64,000 nt of DNA from SKZT01 sp964478625 (GCA_964478625.1 CAYZJH010000012.1:10396-74395), one strand, 5' to 3'. Numbered from the stretch's first letter, positions 18,099 through 26,997 are shown. The notes: generated by a model not told the origin, from the letters alone. Numbers and translations are program-made.

Positions 18099-18949
18099 AA
18101 ACACCTCCCCGTCATCGCAATATCACCCTTAAAAGACTACTCCTGGACGCACTTCAGCATGTTCGAGCCCAATCCTATCTACCCCACGGGTTCGGCAACC
18201 GTTACTTGCCAAGCCGGGAATACGTGGAGATGGATATCACCTATAAGTGCAATTTGAATTGCATCAACTGCAACCGTTCCTGTACTCAGGCCCCGAGCAG
18301 TTTTGAAATGCCTATTCAGAAAATCCAAGATTTTTTGACACAGAGCATCGAAGAAAAAATCCTATGGAAACGAATCCGGCTATTGGGCGGAGAACCGACC
18401 CTTCACAGTCGAATTTTGGACATCACAGATCTTCTGATCAATTATCGGCGGACCTATAATCCTTCTGTCAGACTTGTGCTTTGCACCAATTTTTATGGAA
18501 AACAGGTTCACCGGATAATAGAGAAGATTCCGGAAACCATTGTCATTAAAAGTACGCTGAAAAATTCTCGGGTCAACCTTTTCAGACCTTTTAACGTCGC
18601 CCCCATCGATACGATTTATAATCGTTTTTCCGATTTTACCGTCGGCTGTCGCATCATGGAGGATTGTGGTCTGGGAATGACTCCTTCCGGTTATTATATG
18701 TGCGGCATTGCCGGAGGAATCGACAGGATTTTTCAGTATAACCTGGGAAGAAAAAAGATACCGGATGTGTCAGACAATCTAATGGACCAAATGGCGGCCT
18801 TTTGCAGGTTATGCGGCCATTTTGGATTCCAATGGCCCACCAGGAAAATTAAAATGTCAAAAACCTGGCGTTTGGCCTATAGCCGTTATTATTCAAACAG
18901 AAAACCGGCCGAACCTCATACCAACGGTAAATTCGGTGTTACAAGATAA
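18095..18949 (+). CDS. Radical SAM protein of unknown substrate
   Basis: The 284-residue protein carries the SAM-cluster motif CNLNCINC at residues ~52-59 and the GGEP block (LLGGEPTLH). Extra C-terminal cysteines (GCRIMEDCG, YMCGIAGG, FCRLCGHF) may bind an auxiliary cluster, as in SPASM-like enzymes, though the exact SPASM spacing is not met. It should generate a 5'-deoxyadenosyl radical in the cytoplasm; the substrate is unknown. The start ATG overlaps the end of a 32-codon ORF and has a GGAG site 9 bases upstream. A GT4 glycosyltransferase and a SUMF1-domain protein follow within 20 and 2 bases, so the three form an operon, perhaps for modification of a cell-surface or secreted product (inference). 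Confidence 0.85.
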   Translation: MKTPPRHRNITLKRLLLDALQHVRAQSYLPHGFGNRYLPSREYVEMDITYKCNLNCINCNRSCTQAPSSFEMPIQKIQDFLTQSIEEKILWKRIRLLGGEPTLHSRILDITDLLINYRRTYNPSVRLVLCTNFYGKQVHRIIEKIPETIVIKSTLKNSRVNLFRPFNVAPIDTIYNRFSDFTVGCRIMEDCGLGMTPSGYYMCGIAGGIDRIFQYNLGRKKIPDVSDNLMDQMAAFCRLCGHFGFQWPTRKIKMSKTWRLAYSRYYSNRKPAEPHTNGKFGVTR

Positions 18950-18965
18950 GGGATTTACAAGAACA

Positions 18966-20204
18966 ATGAAAAGGCTCAAGATTTTGCATGTAATCGGGCA
19001 AAGACCGGAAATGACCGGAAGTGCTGTTTATATGAATGCGGTTATCAAAGAATCCCACAAACTCGGTATTTCAACCTATCGAATCGCTGCTGTCCCCTTC
19101 GGCAGTGTTGACCCGCTAACTGAAAGGGATCGGTCCGAATGTTCTTACGTGTTTTTCGAATCGGAGCCCCTGAATTTCCCGGTACCGGGCATGTCCGATG
19201 TGATGCCCTATAAAAGCTCCCTTTTTAAAGACCTTAAGGAAACCCGTTTAACCGCCTACAAGTCGGCCTTCACCCAGAAGCTTCAACATGTGGTCAGCCG
19301 GTTTGAACCGGACCTTATTCATTCGAATCACCTTTTTGTCCTCTCGGCCCTGGTCAGAAAACTGTTTCCGGACCTTCCCGTAATTGCAACCTGCCACGGT
19401 ACGGATTTGAGACAGTACAATAACTGCCCCCATTTAAGACCTTTTGTAAAACACTACTGTCAACAGTTAGACCGGATCATTGCTTTGACGGCCGACCAGA
19501 AAAAAGATATCAGTGGTTTATACGAAATTCCGCCGGAAAAAATTGTGGTTGTCGGGGGCGGATACGATGAAACGGTTTTCACCCGTGCACCCAAAAGTCC
19601 TGCCGGTACCGTTCATATTCTGTATGCAGGAAAATTCAATCGCAGCAAAGGAGTGCCGTGGCTTTTAAAATCACTTTTGAAAATTAAAGACCACGACTGG
19701 CACCTCCATATGGCAGGCGGCGGCAACGGACCGGAGTACGACTCCTGTATGAACCTTGCAGAAAAATTGGCCCCCAAGCTTACCATTCATGGATTCGTAA
19801 GTCACCGCCGACTTGCGGAACTTATGAAAAAAGCTCATATCCAGGTGCTCCCATCATTTTTCGAAGGTCTCCCTCTGGTGCTCTTCGAAGGCCTTGCTTC
19901 CGGATGCCGATTAATCGCGACCGATTTGTCCGGTTTTTCCGGGGTATTTCGCAACGCAAAAAGAGACACGGTCGACCTGATCCCATTGCCACCCCTTCAA
20001 ACCATTGACCGGCCGTATCAAAAAGATGAATCTTTTTTGGAACACCAATTGTGCAAAAGCATACTCGATAAAATGGATGCTGTAAGAAAATCTCCTGATT
20101 TTGACGACCCGCAAGCTGAATTGATTGCATCCGGCTACAAATGGCCAAGTGTTTTTGAGCGCATTTTATCGGTCTACAACAGTGCAGCAATCAGGATTCA
20201 GTAG
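18966..20204 (+). CDS. Glycosyltransferase family 4 protein
   Basis: This 412-residue GT-B enzyme opens with KILHVIGQRPEMTGSAVYM. It has CHGTDLRQY in the N-terminal Rossmann half and ILYAGKFNRSKG at the start of the C-terminal donor-binding half. The retaining-GT4 E-x7-E motif is FEGLPLVLFEGLASG near residue 300. It should transfer a sugar from a nucleotide-sugar donor; the acceptor is unknown. I start it at ATG 18966, with AAGGGA 11 bases upstream. A longer frame from 18822 only overlaps the radical SAM gene. It sits inside the radical SAM-GT-SUMF1 operon. Confidence 0.88.
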   Translation: MKRLKILHVIGQRPEMTGSAVYMNAVIKESHKLGISTYRIAAVPFGSVDPLTERDRSECSYVFFESEPLNFPVPGMSDVMPYKSSLFKDLKETRLTAYKSAFTQKLQHVVSRFEPDLIHSNHLFVLSALVRKLFPDLPVIATCHGTDLRQYNNCPHLRPFVKHYCQQLDRIIALTADQKKDISGLYEIPPEKIVVVGGGYDETVFTRAPKSPAGTVHILYAGKFNRSKGVPWLLKSLLKIKDHDWHLHMAGGGNGPEYDSCMNLAEKLAPKLTIHGFVSHRRLAELMKKAHIQVLPSFFEGLPLVLFEGLASGCRLIATDLSGFSGVFRNAKRDTVDLIPLPPLQTIDRPYQKDESFLEHQLCKSILDKMDAVRKSPDFDDPQAELIASGYKWPSVFERILSVYNSAAIRIQ

Positions 20205-20205
20205 G

Positions 20206-21108
20206 GTGAAAATTCAGGAAACACTCATTGCCCTTGTTTTTGGAGCCATGATAATAGCGGCGATTCTGGCCGGACAAAAGCCGGATGAACGGTATTTTCC
20301 TCTTCGGGAATGGGCCGGAAAAGCTGATTTCCAACTGGATTTTTCAGGAGAAATTTGGGTAGAACCGAAAACAGGGATAGAATTGATCCGGGTAGATGGC
20401 GGATGTTTTGAGATGGGCTGCATCGAAAAGGATTGGCAATGTAATCCCAATGAATACCCGGCTCACAAGGTCTGCCTGGATGGCTTCTGGCTAGGCCGAT
20501 ATCCGGTAACTCAAAAACAGTGGCTGCGAATTTTCAAAACAAATCCCTCACAATTTCAAACAGATGAGAATTATCCTGTGGAAAGGGTGTCCTGGCATGA
20601 TGTCCGGAAATATATCGATGAACTGAATGTCAGGCAAGGCAAGGAAATTTTCAGGCTTCCCACAGAAGCTGAATGGGAATATGCCTGCCGAGAAAAAGGA
20701 AATTTTGGGATATATTCCGGGAGCATGGATGCGGAAGAAGTTGCCTGGCATCGAGGAAACAGTGGAGGTTCCACCCGTCCGGTGGGTTCGCGAATGCCCA
20801 ACAGGCTCGGTTTGTACGACATGAGCGGCAATGTGTTCGAGTGGGTACAGGATGTTTACGATGAAAACGCCTACAACCGTCATCGTTTGCATAATCCACT
20901 GATGGATACAGGATTGGGTCCTGCCTATAATCATTACCTTACCCTTATCGAGCCCTATATCGGCGGTGATTCGCGCCGGGTAATCCGTGGTGGGTCCTGG
21001 CGGCATCAACCAACGGATTCGCGGTGTTCCGGCCGTCATTCCATGGTCGCCTCTGGAAATCGCAATGATTTAGGATTTCGAATCGCAAGGAATCGCCCTG
21101 ATTACTGA
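20206..21108 (+). CDS. SUMF1/FGE-sulfatase-domain protein, membrane-anchored, lacking the FGE cysteine pair
   Basis: This 300-residue protein has an N-terminal hydrophobic segment (LIALVFGAMIIAAILAG), then the SUMF1 fold: VDGGCFEMGC, GRYPVTQKQW, RLPTEAEWEYACR, GLYDMSGNVFEWVQD and RVIRGGSW. In formylglycine-generating enzyme the block after GGSW/Y holds two catalytic cysteines; here it reads RHQPTDSRCSGRH with only one. A true sulfatase-activating role is therefore doubtful, and a binding or other oxidative role is equally possible. The probable start is GTG 20206, 2 bases after the glycosyltransferase stop; the longer frame overlaps that gene. The hydrophobic segment suggests the domain lies outside the cytoplasm. 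Confidence 0.85.
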   Translation: MKIQETLIALVFGAMIIAAILAGQKPDERYFPLREWAGKADFQLDFSGEIWVEPKTGIELIRVDGGCFEMGCIEKDWQCNPNEYPAHKVCLDGFWLGRYPVTQKQWLRIFKTNPSQFQTDENYPVERVSWHDVRKYIDELNVRQGKEIFRLPTEAEWEYACREKGNFGIYSGSMDAEEVAWHRGNSGGSTRPVGSRMPNRLGLYDMSGNVFEWVQDVYDENAYNRHRLHNPLMDTGLGPAYNHYLTLIEPYIGGDSRRVIRGGSWRHQPTDSRCSGRHSMVASGNRNDLGFRIARNRPDY

Positions 21109-21154
21109 ACCTCAAATTCTTGTTGCCTTTGGTGACACCTGAAATGCTGATCGC

Positions 21155-22222
21155 TCACTTCATAAATCTTTTGAGCGTTTCCACAAGGCCTGAAGCTTCG
21201 TCAAAAAGTACATCAAAAACCGGTATCCCTGTTGTTTTTTCTATGACGGAACAAATGACGGGTATTTGGAATTTATCCAATGACTCGTGGTTGAGGGTAA
21301 CAGCCGCAACCGGTTTTTCAGACAAAAGTTCCGCGACCTGAATTTGACGGGTCAACGGATGAATCGGAACATCAGGAAATCCATCATAATGTTGTCGTGC
21401 AGGAGCATGCTGAAAAACAATCACATGGGGCTTTGCCGCTGCAAGGATTTCGAATCCGCCGGGATATGCCGGATTCATAAGACTCCCCTGCCCTTCAATG
21501 ATCATGACATCCGGTTTTTGCTCGTTCCATGCATTCCACACGGCGTGTTCTATTTCCCCTGAAACAAAATCGTTGACCAGAGAATCCATGATCACCCCAT
21601 ATCTTGCCCCCTGAAGCCATGCGGTCTGACCGGTTCCGATCATTTCTGTCTTATAGCCGGCTTCCTGAAATTTTCGGGTCAGAATCCATGCGGTCGTCCG
21701 TTTGCCGATCGCTGAATCCGAACCTAAAACAGCCACTCGGAAGGATAGGACTTCTTTGATTTTGCCGGAATAAAAATGGAGGTGATCCCGGGAAGGAGGT
21801 TTTCGGATATCTCGGATTGAAACACCGTTTTGTTCAGCCAGGAAAGCTATCTCAAGGTCTTCTGACAAAAAATTGTGAAGTCCGCAATCAATGTTTAATC
21901 CTTTAGAAATGGCCTTCTGGACATTTTGCCTGGCCAGAGGGTTTAATTGCCCCCCAGCGGGAGCAAGGCCAATGACAAAATGGGTTGGCCTATAGTCACC
22001 GCTTGCATGGATGGCATCATCAAGTGTCGCTACCACCGGGATTCCGTTTTCTTTGCCATCCAGAATCTTCCCGGCATCTTTGCCCGCACAATGGGAATCG
22101 ATCACCGCCGTGACCCTGTAACGATTGGTAAACCTGACGAGCCCGTGTGCGGTTTTTCCATCGGTGGTTTCAAATGCGCCTTCGCAATAAACAATAGCGT
22201 TACCGTCAAGTTTTTGACTCAC
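21155..22222 (-). CDS. DUF1611 protein, DgcN-like (D-glutamate N-acetyltransferase family)
   Basis: The 355-residue protein matches DUF1611: an N-terminal Rossmann-like half, then a P-loop-like GSDSAIGKRTTAW, followed by GTGQTAWLQGARYG, NDFVSGEIE, IIEGQGSLMNPAYPGG and QHAPARQHYDGF. Characterised members (DgcN) work with the enolase-superfamily DgcA in D-glutamate catabolism. Here the partner is instead a threonine-synthase-like PLP enzyme whose stop overlaps this start by 4 bases, so the substrate may differ. A cytoplasmic enzyme is expected, with no signal peptide. The assignment to the fold is firm; the substrate is not. Confidence 0.83.
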   Translation of the reverse strand: MSQKLDGNAIVYCEGAFETTDGKTAHGLVRFTNRYRVTAVIDSHCAGKDAGKILDGKENGIPVVATLDDAIHASGDYRPTHFVIGLAPAGGQLNPLARQNVQKAISKGLNIDCGLHNFLSEDLEIAFLAEQNGVSIRDIRKPPSRDHLHFYSGKIKEVLSFRVAVLGSDSAIGKRTTAWILTRKFQEAGYKTEMIGTGQTAWLQGARYGVIMDSLVNDFVSGEIEHAVWNAWNEQKPDVMIIEGQGSLMNPAYPGGFEILAAAKPHVIVFQHAPARQHYDGFPDVPIHPLTRQIQVAELLSEKPVAAVTLNHESLDKFQIPVICSVIEKTTGIPVFDVLFDEASGLVETLKRFMK

Positions 22223-23325
22223 GATTTCCTCCCTGTCAGCACCACGACATAACGATCACCCGGAAGCGCTTCTTTTTCGTGGTGATCCATTAAGGCAATC
22301 AGTCCGGCAGTTGATGCCGGGAGTACCTCCAAACCTTCTTTTTCCCGGATTAATCTGGAAAAATGACGCATGCTTTTATCCGTTGCATTTGCCGCCCATC
22401 CCCTGGTTTGCCGAATGGCGTCCAGAGCCTGATTACCGTCAATGGAATGCCAGTTGATCAGTGGTTCATTGATTTTGGTTTCATGGATTTGTTCCGGTTT
22501 TAAGTCATGGCAGTCGGGATATTTTTTCAGAAATGCTTTGATGATGGGATTTTTTCTGAATGAAGAGCCCGCAACCATTTTAGGCATTCTGGAGGTTTTT
22601 CCACGGCGATAAAGGCTTAAAAATCCTTTATAGATTCCAGCAAGCGTGGTGCCGTTGGATACCGGAATTGCCACTGCGGCAGGTGCGTCCCTGAGTTCAT
22701 CATAGATTTCATAAGCGATCTGACCATAGGCACGAAGCTGAATGGTGGTGTTGTCCCCGCCTGGATTCGCATCATAGAGTTCTTCTTTTTGGGCATGTTC
22801 CTTGGAAGCTTTCACAGAGGCCTCATAATCTCCGTTAGTTCTGAAAATTTCAGCGCCCAGCTCGGTCATCTCCTTGATTCTTCTTGGATGATATTGTCTG
22901 GGGATATACACCAGACACCTGAGACCGGCCAATGAAGCAGCAAGGGCCATGGCAACCCCGTAATTTCCGCACGTGGCCACGGTGACGGCATCAAACCCCC
23001 TGCGGAGAGCATCCATGGCCTGAGCAAATGCGATCCGGTCTTTTTGTGTACCGGTGGGATTGCCTCCCTCGAACTTTAAAAAAAGCTGCCGCATGCCCAT
23101 CTCCCTTTCAATATTACGAGCCCGCACCAGGGAAGTATCGCCTACCTCTGAATCAATAATATCCTCATAAGCTTCCAGTCGAACCTCAATGGGAAGATAG
23201 GTGTTCTGAGATATCTTTTGCTGCTTTTCAATATCCTTGGCTACCTGGGAAATGTCTCCTGTGGCCCCATCGATAAGCTTATAAGGCTTTTCCAGGTTCG
23301 ATAGAATGTCATTATTATCAGCCAT
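22219..23325 (-). CDS. PLP-dependent enzyme, threonine synthase-like (fold type II)
   Basis: The 368-residue protein carries the fold-type-II lysine motif GGNPTGTQKDR near residue 90, CGNYGVAMALAASLAG for PLP-ring and substrate contacts, and PVSNGTTLAG as the phosphate-binding loop. This resembles threonine synthase and its paralogues such as cysteate synthase. The N-terminal threonine-synthase domain is not evident, and the first ~50 residues are unusual and lack cysteines for a zinc motif. It overlaps the DgcN-like gene by ATGA, implying consecutive steps in amino-acid metabolism. A beta-replacement or elimination reaction is expected; the substrate is unknown. Confidence 0.83.
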   Translation of the reverse strand: MADNNDILSNLEKPYKLIDGATGDISQVAKDIEKQQKISQNTYLPIEVRLEAYEDIIDSEVGDTSLVRARNIEREMGMRQLFLKFEGGNPTGTQKDRIAFAQAMDALRRGFDAVTVATCGNYGVAMALAASLAGLRCLVYIPRQYHPRRIKEMTELGAEIFRTNGDYEASVKASKEHAQKEELYDANPGGDNTTIQLRAYGQIAYEIYDELRDAPAAVAIPVSNGTTLAGIYKGFLSLYRRGKTSRMPKMVAGSSFRKNPIIKAFLKKYPDCHDLKPEQIHETKINEPLINWHSIDGNQALDAIRQTRGWAANATDKSMRHFSRLIREKEGLEVLPASTAGLIALMDHHEKEALPGDRYVVVLTGRKS

Positions 23326-23347
23326 TTAAACCAACTGCCTCTTTTCT

Positions 23348-23761
23348 TTAGTGTTGCTGGTACAACAACTTATTTTGCTTGGCCTTGGCAAATTCCTTGA
23401 TGATAAACTGTTTACAAAAAGCCGGATGGGAAAGATAAGGAAACAGGCTTTCCACCAAAGAATTTATCAGTCCTTTGATGATATCGTCTTTTTCTTTCTC
23501 ATCAATAAAAAAACGTTCCATCTTTTTTTCAAAGCGCACGGATTCACCCAGAAGCGTTTTTATTTCATCTAATGTGACCTGAGTTTTAGGGTTTGATTCT
23601 GAAAAAGCTTTTTCCACAGGCACATCCACCTGGGCAATAACGGTTATCTTCCATCGATCCCCAGCCATAACCCTTGATTTATTCCACAGTTCCAATGTAA
23701 GGCCATTTTTCAAATCAATGGATTTTTCCAGATTTTCCTTGAATATAATGGTTTCATTCAT
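23348..23761 (-). CDS. Hypothetical protein, 137 residues
   Basis: A cytoplasmic-looking protein with no signal peptide, membrane segment or cysteine motif. The N-terminal half appears beta-rich (TLELWNKSRVMAGDRWKITVIAQ) and the C-terminal half helical and charged. I do not recognise it. It reads as a real gene: balanced composition, codon use like its neighbours, and a position 22 bases upstream of the PLP enzyme on the same strand, so it may lead that three-gene operon. The ribosome site is weak (GAGACG). Confidence 0.6.
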   Translation of the reverse strand: MNETIIFKENLEKSIDLKNGLTLELWNKSRVMAGDRWKITVIAQVDVPVEKAFSESNPKTQVTLDEIKTLLGESVRFEKKMERFFIDEKEKDDIIKGLINSLVESLFPYLSHPAFCKQFIIKEFAKAKQNKLLYQQH

Positions 23762-24152
23762 AAATACGTCTCATCTATTTCTGATTAAAAATTTCAGATA
23801 CCGGATCGGGTCCGGCATACCGGGAAATTTAAAGGATCCAATTTTTCAAACAATACCTTGCATATCATTATCCCATTGAAAACCCAATAAGAAATGATTT
23901 TTTATACCCATCACGACATCCTAGGTCAAGCATTGCTTTGAACAGCATTGTTTTGATCTGGTACTTTGAAGCCAACATCGACCCGGATCTAAACGAACTC
24001 CCTTTTTAGAATACCTTACAGGGTTATGTTTGACACCCTATGGAGTTTTTGTCATAGTTAATGAAAATTGAAACCATTCGAATCAAGGACTAAAACTTTA
24101 CAGATTCAAAAATTAACAAAACCGGAAAAAAGATCATAATTGGAGTTTCCAT
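23762..24152. other. Divergent intergenic region, no gene seen
   Basis: These 391 bases separate the minus-strand operon starting at 23761 from the plus-strand B12-domain gene. The sequence is AT-rich near the right end and probably holds promoters for both sides. I see no cobalamin riboswitch features or any terminator. Confidence 0.5.
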
Positions 24153-24680
24153 TTGGAAAATAAAAACCTGGTTTTCAAAAAAAGGTTAAGGGATCTCTTA
24201 GCAGAGTGGGCGGAGACCGGGAAACCCACACGAACCGGTTTTCAAACCGAAGCAGAAAAGCTGATTCAGTGGAGAAACAAAGATGCCATTCCCGGTTTAT
24301 GGGAAGTTCCGCCACTTTTGGTCACCGCCACAATAGACGACGGATGGGGGCATGGTCTGCAATTGATTCATCTGTGGGCCGAAGCAATAGGACTTAAAGT
24401 TCAGCCTCTTGGTTTGCTGGTAAAAGCTGAGCAAATTATCCGAGAGTGCAACCGACTTGCTCCGGATTTTCTGGGCATAACAGTTTTACAGTTTGATTCG
24501 GAAGACGACTTGCGCTTAATCACACGGAATTTGCCTTCCAAAACCCGTGTGATTGCCGGAGGACCGGTATTCAGCCCAGACCCTGAATTGGCGCAAAGGG
24601 CCGGAATTCATTTTGTTGCCGGAAACGCCGCTGAATTCGTTGATTTCATGTTAAAATTTAATCCGACTGAAAAAGAATGA
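24153..24680 (+). CDS. Cobalamin (B12)-binding-domain-like protein with altered cobalt-ligand motif
   Basis: The 175-residue protein folds like a B12-binding domain: a VTATIDDGWGHGLQLIHLW segment at the first loop, PDFLGITVLQ in the middle, and RVIAGGPVF before the last helix. In classic domains the first loop is DxHxxG and the His binds cobalt. Here it reads DGWGHG, with Trp in the His place. It may bind cobalamin base-on, bind another ligand, or have lost binding. The TTG start at 24153 has TTGGAG upstream. The DUF2156 gene follows after 12 bases and is probably co-transcribed. Confidence 0.75.
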   Translation: MENKNLVFKKRLRDLLAEWAETGKPTRTGFQTEAEKLIQWRNKDAIPGLWEVPPLLVTATIDDGWGHGLQLIHLWAEAIGLKVQPLGLLVKAEQIIRECNRLAPDFLGITVLQFDSEDDLRLITRNLPSKTRVIAGGPVFSPDPELAQRAGIHFVAGNAAEFVDFMLKFNPTEKE

Positions 24681-24692
24681 GGAAATTCTTGA

Positions 24693-25583
24693 ATGCCTTA
24701 TATATTTGAACCCATCACCTCAGAATTTCATGATATTTACCTGAAACGGCTTTCTACATGCCCGGTTAAAACATCTGATTACAGTTTTATCAACTTATGG
24801 GGATGGGCCCAGGAATACGGACTTGTCTGGGCAGTTGAGGAAAACCTGATATGGATAAAGCAGACAATCCCTGAGACCATTTACTGGTCCCCTGTGGGTA
24901 ATTGGGAGAAGATCGACTGGAAAAATGCCTTTTTGAATTTTCACCAGGAAAAAATGGTGTTCACAAGGGTCCCTGAACTGCTTTTAGACATATGGAAAAA
25001 ACAGTTGAATCATCAGGTGGATTTTGAAAATGACCGGAGTCAATGGGACTATCTTTATGATTTTCAGGATCTCGCAGAGCTGAAAGGAAATCGGTTTCAT
25101 AAAAAGAAAAATCTTCTGAGCCAATTTGTGAGAAAATATGATTATCACTACATTTCTTTCGGAAAAGAGATGATTGATCAGGTTCTTGCCATGCAGTCGG
25201 ACTGGTGTGATTGGAAAGACTGCGAACTCAACGACGCACTGGCTGCAGAAAACCGGGTTATCGAAAAGGTCTTGAAAGCATGGAACAGATTTGAAAAAAT
25301 CAGTGGAGGAGCGATTGTCGCAAATCAAAAAATCGTGGCATACACTTTGGCCGAAACCCTCACCGACGACATTTTGCTGATCCATTTTGAAAAAGGAAAC
25401 CCATCTTATCAGGGATCCTATCAAGCCATCAATCAGATGTTTATCTCATCCATTTCAAAAAACCAGACATTCAAACTGGTAAACAGGATGCAGGACCTTG
25501 GTGATGAAGGGCTTCGAAAAGCAAAACTCTCCTATCATCCGGTCGATTTTAACCGAAAATTTAAGGTGGTTGTCTCCACGTAA
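24693..25583 (+). CDS. DUF2156 protein (phosphatidylglycerol lysyltransferase-like GNAT fold)
   Basis: The 296-residue protein matches the DUF2156 family: an N-terminal tandem GNAT-like half (SDYSFINLWGWAQEYGL), then the conserved WDYLYDFQDLAELKGNRFHKKKN block, and a C-terminal GNAT half ending DLGDEGLRKAKLSYHPVDF. Family members are related to enzymes that move amino acids from aminoacyl-tRNA to lipid or peptide acceptors. Stand-alone soluble forms such as this one lack an assigned substrate. There are no membrane helices. It is preceded by GAGGAAA and lies 12 bases after the B12-domain gene. Confidence 0.85.
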   Translation: MPYIFEPITSEFHDIYLKRLSTCPVKTSDYSFINLWGWAQEYGLVWAVEENLIWIKQTIPETIYWSPVGNWEKIDWKNAFLNFHQEKMVFTRVPELLLDIWKKQLNHQVDFENDRSQWDYLYDFQDLAELKGNRFHKKKNLLSQFVRKYDYHYISFGKEMIDQVLAMQSDWCDWKDCELNDALAAENRVIEKVLKAWNRFEKISGGAIVANQKIVAYTLAETLTDDILLIHFEKGNPSYQGSYQAINQMFISSISKNQTFKLVNRMQDLGDEGLRKAKLSYHPVDFNRKFKVVVST

Positions 25584-25694
25584 TCATGATTTCCAAAAGA
25601 AGTGCTGTTTTTAAATGCCTTTTTAGCCTTTTGCTGATAAACCTGAAAAAAAGGTACCGTATGTGTTTTTAAACTGGAAGGAACTTACAAACCC

Positions 25695-25904
25695 ATGAGC
25701 ATTCGACTGATTGCACAGGACCTTTACCGTGTCATCCGGGAGGTGGAAAAACTGGAAAAGGAAATGGAAAAGGCCCCATTCGAAAAACGCGAGGCACTGG
25801 AAAATAAACTTCGAAAGGCCAAAGCTGAAGAAAGGCAGATCCGGGCAATGCTCGAAGCCAAAAAAGAACCTCCGCAACATTCCTCTGTCCAACCCAGGCG
25901 ATAA
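25695..25904 (+). CDS. Small coiled-coil protein, 69 residues
   Basis: A short highly charged protein whose residues ~10-55 are a near-continuous amphipathic helix rich in Glu, Lys and Leu, with a basic Pro-containing tail. GGAAGGAA lies ahead of the ATG, so translation is likely. It may dimerise through a coiled coil. I cannot assign a function. It follows the DUF2156 gene by 111 bases on the same strand. Confidence 0.6.
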   Translation: MSIRLIAQDLYRVIREVEKLEKEMEKAPFEKREALENKLRKAKAEERQIRAMLEAKKEPPQHSSVQPRR

Positions 25905-26228
25905 AACATCTCACATCTCACTAAATTTAGCGATTCCATAATGCTAAAAGAAAATTTGACATTTCGGTTTAGCGGCTCAATTTTATAGCAATGATTGATT
26001 CGATCTATCGTTAGCCTTTACATTATTTACTCCTCGAAACACTTAACCGTTGACTTCTTTTGACATTCCAACAGGGTTGAAGATTTCACTTTTGCAATTG
26101 ATGATAAAAAAGTGCTAACCATTTCGAATCGCATTCTAAATTCCTAATCCGGTTTAAAAAGAAAAAGCGCAAAAGCCGGAAATCGGATCATCGAAACCAA
26201 CAACCTTGAACCCAGGGAGGAAAATAAA
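25905..26228. other. Intergenic region upstream of the OsmC gene
   Basis: These 324 bases contain no convincing gene. A TTGACA hexamer near 25956 is a candidate -35 element, but no good -10 lies at standard spacing. The final bases hold a strong ribosome site (AGGGAGGAAAATAAA) for the OsmC gene. Confidence 0.4.
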
Positions 26229-26801
26229 ATGGCTGAAACAAAAACAGCGGAATCCGCAGTCGTTAACGGCGTGAACGTGGATCAGCTTTTCGGAACAATC
26301 GATGCTGTAAAGAATGCTCCGGTTATCGGAAAATTCAAGTTCCGGGCTAAAAATAAATGGATTAACGGCGGATTAAACAGAACTTCCATTACCAATTTTT
26401 ACGGTACACAAAAAGATCATGATCATAATGCTCCATTTGAACTGGACGCGGATGAACCTGGCCTGCTTCTGGGAGGCGACCAGGGACCCAATCCGGTGGA
26501 ATATCTTCTTACCGCTCTGGCAGCCTGTGTGACGACTTCCATAGTATATCACGCAGCCGCTAAAGGGATAAAACTCAATTCTGTGGAATCGAGGCTGGAA
26601 GGTGATATTGACCTTCGAGGCTTTTTAGGACTGTCCCAGGATGTTCCCAGAGGGTATGAACAGATTCGGATGTTTTTTAAGATTGATGCCGACGCTCCGC
26701 CTGAACAACTGGAAGAAATAGTTCAGTTGGGACCGACCTATTCGCCGGTTTATGACACCATAACCAGAGCGGTTCCCGTAATTGTAAAACTTGAAAAATA
26801 G
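26229..26801 (+). CDS. OsmC family protein
   Basis: The 190-residue protein matches OsmC/Ohr. NPVEYLLTALAACVTTSIVYHAA carries the family's first active-site Cys in the central helix (written here only to show the block), and LEGDIDLRGFLGL follows. The second catalytic Cys normally lies in a CPV-type motif; here it is SPVYDTI, so the usual Cys pair for peroxide reduction is incomplete. It may be a non-peroxidatic member or use another thiol. The N-terminal ~45 residues are longer than in minimal OsmC. The ribosome site AGGGAGGA is strong and the gene is followed by a clear terminator at 26968, so it is probably monocistronic and well expressed. Confidence 0.85.
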   Translation: MAETKTAESAVVNGVNVDQLFGTIDAVKNAPVIGKFKFRAKNKWINGGLNRTSITNFYGTQKDHDHNAPFELDADEPGLLLGGDQGPNPVEYLLTALAACVTTSIVYHAAAKGIKLNSVESRLEGDIDLRGFLGLSQDVPRGYEQIRMFFKIDADAPPEQLEEIVQLGPTYSPVYDTITRAVPVIVKLEK

Positions 26802-26967
26802 TTCAAAAAATACATCCAGTGAGTCAATAACTGCCTGAACGAAAACTCCCCTCCCGAATGGAAGAGGCTTAAAAAGGGAAAAACACCTCGCTGATATTCT
26901 ATCCCCAACTCCGGATTACTTCCTTCAGGGAGGGGAAAAAAGAGAATTCGTTCGGCCACTAGATCAA

Positions 26968-26997
26968 AAGCGGTGATCTTCAGATCACTGCTTTTTT
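26968..26997 (+). terminator. Rho-independent terminator
   Basis: AAGCGGTGATC, loop TTCA, then GATCACTGCTT followed by TTTTT form a near-perfect ~11-bp hairpin with a T-run. It lies 167 bases past the OsmC stop. It is the clearest intrinsic terminator in the window. Confidence 0.85.

Noticed and set aside
20125..20205. Longer N-terminus for the SUMF1 protein
   Set aside because: It would overlap the glycosyltransferase by 80 bases; the GTG at 20206 places the membrane anchor at the N-terminus as expected.
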